DNA from: Nannobrachium achirus
Lineage: Eukaryota > Chordata > Actinopteri > Myctophiformes > Myctophidae
Assembly: GCA_963921795.1 (NCBI GenBank)
Contig: OY997645.1
Span: forward strand, 34,668,082 to 34,732,081
DNA length: 64,000 nucleotides
Direction: 5' to 3'
Positions 57,906 through 64,000 of this stretch are shown here, piece by piece. Position 1 is the first letter of the stretch; each line of letters begins with the position of its first letter. The translations under genes were made by a program, and so were the position numbers. The notes beneath the pieces are model-generated. The model worked only from the letters and a program-made list of their open reading frames with translations. It ran no database searches and had not been told where the DNA came from.

Positions 57906-58590
57906 ACTTTTCACTACTAAATCTTTTTTTAAATAATAATAAAAAGGGTTTTGGACATACAAGGTTTCCAACTGACAACAACAACATGTTGCATGGAAAT
58001 CTAGATACTGTAGACAGACATGTATTGATCCCTGTGTGGAAAATTCAGGCGTTATAGCAGAAACAGCAGCTATAGGTAAATAGAATATCTAAGCGTACAG
58101 AGATTAAAAGAAGAAGAAGAAGAAGATGAATAGACTTGAGTCTGACCTTTGCCATCTGCACTTGGCCTGGCTGAGTTTACATAATGTATATTCTTTCTAT
58201 CAATAAATACATATAATGCAAGTATGACGTACATTCCATCACCTGTGTCTTTATATGCATGCATATACAGTAATGAATCCCCTATGAATGTCCAGACAGT
58301 ACAGCGACAGTGGATATGAGAGCAATATACAGTATGTAGAGAATCAGCCGGCCTACAATAGTGGGTATCTGGATAATATAATGTACAGTCTATCAATGAT
58401 GAGTATGATGAGTAAATAGTATGATGAGTAAATAGTACAGTCTATTAACAAAGAAACAATCACAAGAGTGATCCTTAACTGATGCCTGTCACCTTGTACT
58501 TCCCAGACTGAATGTGCAAATGTTATCCTGTAGCAATCCTGATGCTGGTCAAATAATTGCCTTTCTTTCAAGACTTGATTTAAACAAGTA

Positions 58591-59526
58591 TTAGGATTGA
58601 GTCACTTTTCTGTTTAGAATTTGTACGATTTTATCTCGTAATGTCTTTGTTTGCATTCCATAGATAACTGGATTTAAATTAGCCGGAACAACATGAAATA
58701 AAATATAGGCAATTTTCCTTAGATCTGGATATTTTGGGAAGCGATGTAGAATGATGGTTAAAAACCCTGTCCAGAGCATAATTAGATAAAGGACAAGGTG
58801 ACTAGCACAGGTTTGCAATGCTTTGCTATTCAAGTCTTTGTTTTTCTTAGTCCAGCAGATGACAGCAATCCTAAAATAGGTGATTGCTATGCTTCCCATT
58901 GAAGAACCAAACAACATTACAGTGAAAATCAGACCATACACATTGTTGATAGACACGTCCTCACAAGACAGCTTAAACAACGACGCGTTGTCACAGTATG
59001 CATTTTGTATAACAGACCTACAGCGGGACAACCTGACAGTGAGCCCTATCAGAATGGACACCAACAATACTGAAGCTCCCCATGCAGATGTCGACAGTGC
59101 AATCACAGCCCTAGTAGTCATAATTGACCCGTACCTCAGTGGGTGAACTATTGCCACGTATCTATCAACAGCCATAATGATCAGTATCATATGTGAGGCT
59201 GAGCCAAATGTGTGGCTATAAAATGCTTGAGCGACGCATTGGTTGTACGTGATGAACCTCTCTGTTGATATGATGTCGGTCATGAGCCGTGGCAGTAAGA
59301 CTGTGTTGCCTATTAGATCATTGATAGACAGGTTGCAGAAAAGGAGGTACATTGGCTGGTGCAAGCTCCTCTCAGTGATGATGAGAATGAGCACGGCAAT
59401 GTTGGAGACGAGGAGGCTAAAATAAACAAACAGCAGCAGGAAAAACAAAGGGTACGTGAACCGTGGAGAAATGTCAAAGCCCTGGATTTCCAGGACACCA
59501 CTTGGAACTGTGTTGTTGCCGTCCAT
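58591..59526 (-). CDS. Intact olfactory receptor (7TM GPCR), fish class I-like
   Basis: The single-exon 311-residue protein is of normal OR length. It has an N-terminal NNT glycosylation sequon, seven hydrophobic helices, MAVDRYVAIVHPLRY (DRY 121-123) at the end of TM3, KALQTCASHL at the start of TM6 and NPVIYGMQTK (285-294) in TM7. The last motif resembles class I ORs (NPIIYGxxTK). No frameshift or stop interrupts it. The position beside the stim1 block agrees with human 11p15.4, where class I ORs lie nearby. An acceptor at 59549 (TGTTTTACAG) 23 bp before the ATG suggests a 5' UTR intron, usual for ORs. I cannot assign the exact subfamily. Confidence 0.93.
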   Translation of the reverse strand: MDGNNTVPSGVLEIQGFDISPRFTYPLFFLLLFVYFSLLVSNIAVLILIITERSLHQPMYLLFCNLSINDLIGNTVLLPRLMTDIISTERFITYNQCVAQAFYSHTFGSASHMILIIMAVDRYVAIVHPLRYGSIMTTRAVIALSTSAWGASVLLVSILIGLTVRLSRCRSVIQNAYCDNASLFKLSCEDVSINNVYGLIFTVMLFGSSMGSIAITYFRIAVICWTKKNKDLNSKALQTCASHLVLYLIMLWTGFLTIILHRFPKYPDLRKIAYILFHVVPANLNPVIYGMQTKTLRDKIVQILNRKVTQS

Positions 59527-59907
59527 CCTGTTTAATGCTGAATATAAACCTGTAAAACAAGTTATTGTTATGGTTGAGGCAAGGTATTAGAAGAAGAATT
59601 CAGCTATATAAAAACCTACAACTAGAACAAGCAAACCAACACAAAATACAACTTTTTTGTTGGTTCAAACCATAGCTTTAGTGAAATAAAAGTGCTGAAT
59701 ATATGGTTTTATGCACTGTGTGAAGCATCCTCTGAGCAGTGTTTTCCTTTTATTATAGGTAAAGTACAATTACATTATAAAGTGCAATTCACTGATGCCT
59801 GATTGTTGTATATTGTATCATGCAATTTGCAAAGAAAATACTCAGAACCTAAAATGTAAATAATTAAATAAGGAATGTGAAACAGTTGCTCCATGTGGAT
59901 GCATTAC

Positions 59908-59966
59908 CTGGTGTTTGAAGGCCGGCATTCATTCAGGCTCAGGAGCAAATCTGGCCTCTTTTATCC
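59908..59966 (-). promoter_or_regulatory. Candidate non-coding first exon and TATA-like box of the OR gene
   Basis: On the minus strand a GATAAAAG TATA-like sequence lies near 59958-59965, and a CACCAG|GTAATG donor lies at 59908. Together with the acceptor at 59549 this would give a short untranslated exon and an intron of about 360 nt. Arrangement inferred from position only. Confidence 0.35.
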
Positions 59967-60100
59967 TGGACTGATCGTTTTCCATCATCAGACAATTATC
60001 AAATCAACACTGAGGTCAGAACATGTGACATGAGCTCATCATGTCACATGTTGATGTTTCCTGTCATCCCTAGGCTGAATAACACAGGAGTTTATCACAT

Positions 60101-60103
<3 letters not shown>

Positions 60104-60181
<78 letters not shown>
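60104..60181. repeat. (CA)n microsatellite
   Basis: About 39 CA units, upstream of the OR gene. Confidence 0.95.
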
Positions 60182-60182
<1 letters not shown>

Positions 60183-60943
60183 TTTACCGGCCAGTATGAA
60201 GTATACAACAACTGACATGGGAGGGGAAACATATAGTTTTTTATTTATTTATTATTAATTGAACTACAGTGAATCGCTCTTGGAAGATGACGGGATGTGG
60301 AGGCTATAGGCTTAATAAACCTCATGCACGCACATGCGCACACACACCCAAATTCACAGTTATGGTTAATGATATCTTGGTTGATATCTTGGCTCTGCAC
60401 CTTTATTAGAAATGTGCTACATGAGAGATAACACCGTGACCCTGCGGATAAATACAATCACTGTTTCATCACAATGTTTGGTGGCATGCATAGGACAATT
60501 ACTGTAAGTCAAGGGGCTTATTATTGGACTTACAAGGCCTAAATAACAAATAACAACAACCAACGGTGTAAATAGTCTAAATAACAACAGCCAAGAGTCT
60601 AAGTATAGGTTATATGAAAAAGTCAGTAATAATAATACAAATTATTAATGAATAATTATTAATATGTTCTTCTCAGATTCACATAGGCCTACTGTAGAGC
60701 ATTCAGCCATATGCAAACATTCACAGAATCAAATCAATGAAGTCAGGGTCTTTTGTGTCCATTTCTCAGGGGAGAGATGATTAGTCTGCCCTGAGTCCTG
60801 ACTGCCCTTTTTAGTTCACTCAGCCCTGATGTGACCATGTTCAGTTTGGCCTTTAGTTCTCTTGGGAAACAATTATGAAAATTGATACATTTGGCTGTGT
60901 AATGTTGTGATTGTGAAACATTCTAATGTTATTTATATAACGG

Positions 60944-60979
60944 GTAATAATAATAACAATAACAATAATCATAATAATA

Positions 60980-61047
<68 letters not shown>

Positions 61048-61070
61048 AATAATAATTATTATTATTATTA
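60944..61070. repeat. (AAT)n - (ATG)n - (AAT)n compound microsatellite
   Basis: AATAATAACAATAAC, then about 23 ATG units (60979-61047), then AATAATAATTATTATT. The poly-Asp and poly-Ile open frames over it are artefacts. Confidence 0.95.
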
Positions 61071-61599
61071 TTTCACTGTTTGGACCTGCAGTATATGGAC
61101 AACATCCATATACAACATCCATATACTACATGCCTATTTGTTAAGAATCGTGCTCTAGGAAAGTATGCTAAAATAAAGACATTAAGACGTATTAGCCGTT
61201 GTTTTGAACTGCAATACTATTGAATTGTAACAAGATGACCTCATATTGAATGTTAGAGTCTCCAATCGGGTGTTATGAGCAACAAAAGCAGCCTCCATTA
61301 GCAAACAACAGGGAATGTCATCGTCAACAAGAGGCCACCACATTATCAAGGGATTAATTACGAAGTGAGACAGTTAATAACACATCATCAAATCATTTCT
61401 CAAAGGGGATCATTAATAAATGTGTTTTTTTTACAGAATAAGTATGCACTCTCTGCTAGCTGATGTAACCATGTCAATAATGATATAATAATATTTATCC
61501 CCACCGGGCCAAAAGGCCTAAAAAAGTATATGTCTCACTTTATTTGTTTTTCTCCTACATTTTTATCCCACGATTTTTGCAACCCATTCTTCAAACTGT

Positions 61600-62025
61600 A
61601 ATCCTGGGCGCTATACACTCCCTCTGCCAACCTGGGGAGAGCCCCAAACTGAGCTCATGCTTCCTTCAATGCATGAGGAGTGATCAAGCCACTTCTTATC
61701 ACCTGACAGGGAGGTGATTCCCTGGTTGGACGTACACTAGCGCGTGGAAGGAACCCATTATTCCAACCAGTTCCTTTCCCCTCCATCAGGTGCCCGGCTG
61801 GCCAGGGAGAGGCAGTATAGAGACCAGGATTACAGCAGGTTTTTGTGAGGGTACTGCAAACTCCACACGGAAAGGCCCTTTTGCCAAACCCACCTAGGGT
61901 ATGGTTGATGACACGAAGGACAGAACACACCGCCAGCGCCCATGCACAGGGTCCTGGCGGCAATCAAACTCCGGACCTTCTAGCTGTGAGGCGGCAGCGC
62001 TACCGAATGCACCACCGTGACCCAT
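61600..62025 (-). mobile_element. tRNA-derived composite SINE
   Basis: On the minus strand the head reads GGGTCACGGTGGTGCATTCG GTAGCGCTGCC and GAAGGTCCGGAGTTTGATTG, matching A and B boxes of a tRNA-derived SINE. The body contains AACTCCACACGGAAAGGCCC on the plus strand. This kind of repeat is frequent in fish. Confidence 0.7.
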
Positions 62026-62109
62026 TGCCTCTCTTTATTATCTGGTGCCTGGGCAATAACCTAGTCTGGAACGAAGCAAGTTGGGAATGCGTGCCCTACC
62101 ATGCTTATG

Positions 62110-62290
62110 ACATACAGATTGTAGCCCTACCTGAGCGTGTCAGAGTACCAGCTGTACCCCGTACCCGTGTGTCTGTCTGTCTGTCTGTCTGTCCCTTTTA
62201 TGCCCAGTCATGGAGTTCCGTGTCATGTAAATATGGAGTCCAGGAGTCAAGTGATGATAGGGTACTCCAGTCCACATATAGAGATTAGCG
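62110..62290. repeat. Interspersed repeat related to 1650-1970
   Basis: GTCTGTCTGTCTGTC, TTTTATGCCCAGTCATGGAG and ATATGGAGTCC recall the repeat near 1650-1970, which also stands beside GTATGTATGT words. Unclassified. Confidence 0.4.
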
Positions 62291-62323
62291 GTGCTAACCA
62301 CTCCTACATCTGGCTGGCTTTGT

Positions 62324-62668
62324 CTGTATGTATGTATGTATGTATGTATGTATGTATGTATGTATGTATGTATGTATGTTATGTATGTATGTATGTATGT
62401 ATGTATGTATGTATGTACGTACGTACGTATGTATGTACGTACAGTATGTACGTAGGTATGTATGTATGTATGTATGTACAGTATGTATGTATGTATGTAT
62501 GTATGTATGTATGTATGTATGTATGTATGTACGTACAGTAGTATGTATGTATGTACTTATGTACAGTATGTATGTATGTATGTATGTATGTATGTATGTA
62601 TGTATGTATGTATGTATGTATGTACGTACAGTATGTACGTATGTATGTATGTATGTGTGTATGTATGT
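62324..62668. repeat. Long (GTAT)n array with GTAC variants
   Basis: About 345 bp of GTAT units, interrupted by GTACGTACGT and ACAGTATGTA variants that recur at several places, so blocks have been duplicated within the array. Open frames of Tyr-Val-Cys-Met are artefacts. Confidence 0.95.
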
Positions 62669-62974
62669 GTAAGGCTGGCCCAACCTACATTAACAGCCAG
62701 TATCAAAACTGGTACCTTTGTCAACACTTCAAGGGAATTACTGAGTTGTGCTAATAAATAATTAAGGTTACACCTCTTTGTCAAAGTGTAGTATTTATGT
62801 ATTACCACTAGCACACCCAAATAATCATAGAACTTTCCGACAACGCCACCTCTATTAAAGAGGAAAAGGTTCAGTAGTAATGAACACCTTTTATAAGGAC
62901 ACACAGATTCGTATAGGGATACCAGAGCAATATAACCCTTGGAGAGAGTGGACCAGGACATCAACTTGGAAAGG

Positions 62975-63960
62975 TATAACAAACTTTATTTCTAAAATAC
63001 AAGGGCTTCTATTCCGCCAATAAAAACAGAGTCCAAAAATAAAAGAAAGGAAAACCCTATCGGTCCTACGGCGCCACTACGCTAAAACCTAAAAGAGACA
63101 CTACCAACAATAAAACATCAACTCAACCCGGGTATAATTCCCCCCCCTCTATCATAACCACCGCACAATTAAAGTGCGGGTGCAATATTCGCTGTTAGCA
63201 ATTAAGGCGCGTTATATAATAATACTAATATTGCAATTAATGGGATTCAGTTAGGACGTATGGTAAATATCTAGGTAATAACAGGAATAGACGAAGGCAG
63301 GTATAATAATAATAATAATAATAAGCAGAGTGAGTGAAAGGTGCAGAGGGACACAGCAACTCTTCGGTAACGTCTACTTCTTAGGCCCACGCATAACCAG
63401 GCGGCTGCCAGTGCGGGTATTTCGCACGACACCACTGTCACCACTGCGACCCCCTCTCGTCAGCTCGGATAGAGCGGCTCGTCTCGGCTCGTCTGGATCA
63501 GGATAGATGGTCCGCGGGAACACTACTGGTTCTGCTGGGCCACCGTGTTGTCTGGATCACTGCGTCGCACTGTGGAGCTCACTCGTTTTCATCATCAATG
63601 TTTCTTAGTTAGGGCTTACTGCTCATGCCCTCCTGTTAGCAGTCAGTAACAGTCCCTCATTACACCGGTTGCCTCTGCCGGTTCACCTGCCTCTGCCCTC
63701 TCATACACACGTCCGTCTCTGTCCTCGTTCAGAGACAGAATGACTCTGGCTCTCCTTTTAAAGGCCGCCTCTCACTCTGCCAGCCGCCCACATTGGCTGA
63801 GCTACTGGGCCTAGTTACCCTATCAGTTCTCAGTTCAGGACACACATGCACAGTAGGAGGAGTTGGTTCAGGGGGGAAACAGCATTAACAACATATCACA
63901 AAAGTCCAACAATGTATTCAAAAGTAGAAAGACAGAAAGAATACATGGAAATAGTTAGTA
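62975..63960 (-). promoter_or_regulatory. Promoter-like block of unknown owner
   Basis: On the minus strand CAGCCAATGTGGG (CCAAT box, about 63795) is followed 35-40 bp later by CCTTTAAAAGGAG (TATA-like, about 63757) and a GC-rich stretch. An AATAAA lies at about 62980. It could be the first exon of a gene, or a decayed long terminal repeat; no matching terminal dinucleotides or flanking duplications were found. Confidence 0.3.
63302..63323. repeat. (AAT)n microsatellite
   Basis: Seven ATA/AAT units. Confidence 0.9.
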
Positions 63961-64000
63961 ATAAAGAAAAACAAAAAATAATAATACCGCTTCCTTTCAC

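Larger units (their letters stand above)
54663..58590. other. Gene-free interval between chrna10 and the OR gene
   Basis: Contains the hAT MITE 55321, fragment 55680, the TGGGTT repeat, the palindromic MITE 56687 and a hairpin module at 57846-57905 (CAGATCTACAAGCACACAAC and partner). 54700-55300 and 57010-57840 show no recognised feature. Confidence 0.6.

Noticed and set aside
60853-61158. Open frames with poly-Asp, poly-Asn or poly-Ile
   Set aside because: They translate the compound (AAT)n/(ATG)n microsatellite.
62137-62982. Overlapping frames of repeated Tyr-Val-Cys-Met or Ile-His-Thr-Tyr
   Set aside because: They arise from the GTAT tetranucleotide array read in all frames.

Overview
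The window is vertebrate, almost certainly teleost, nuclear DNA. The genes are split by GT-AG introns, and the protein families are chordate (STIM1, PGAP2, a nicotinic receptor alpha9/10-type subunit, a fish-type olfactory receptor). The space between exons is packed with dinucleotide microsatellites, small hAT-type MITEs, foldback elements and tRNA-derived SINEs, as is typical of ray-finned fish.

Layout. 1-5443 lies downstream of stim1 and holds only repeats and possibly 3' UTR. 5444-41105, minus strand: a complete 12-exon stim1 gene. I joined its exons at consensus splice sites in consistent phase into a 675-residue protein, with an in-frame alternative donor that would give a STIM1L-like protein of 791 residues. 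41118-46883: gene-free, repeat-rich. 46884-48884, minus strand: complete pgap2 in five coding exons, 254 residues. 50183-54534, plus strand: complete chrna10-like gene in five exons, 531 residues, with a polyadenylation signal at 54657. 58591-59526, minus strand: an intact single-exon olfactory receptor of 311 residues. 59550-64000: microsatellites, a SINE, a long GTAT array and a promoter-like block at the right end.

The order and orientation stim1(-) pgap2(-) chrna10(+) match, from memory, the human 11p15.4 block CHRNA10-NUP98-PGAP2-RHOG-STIM1 read backwards. RHOG and NUP98 are not found in the corresponding gaps. Class I olfactory receptors also lie close to that human block. The genes do not form one pathway: STIM1 is the ER calcium sensor of store-operated entry, PGAP2 is a Golgi GPI-anchor lipid remodelling factor, CHRNA10 is a hair-cell type acetylcholine receptor subunit, and the OR is a chemosensor.

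The most unusual material is in the non-coding DNA. A small palindromic hairpin recurs about a dozen times, often inside unrelated elements. A TTAGGG-like core is carried by elements with different terminal repeats. A four-copy repeat has inner terminal repeats that differ between forms but stay complementary. An 0.7-kb inverted repeat pair encloses the EF-hand exon of stim1. Several hAT MITEs have exact or near-exact 8-bp target duplications. All family names were assigned by eye; no database search was possible.
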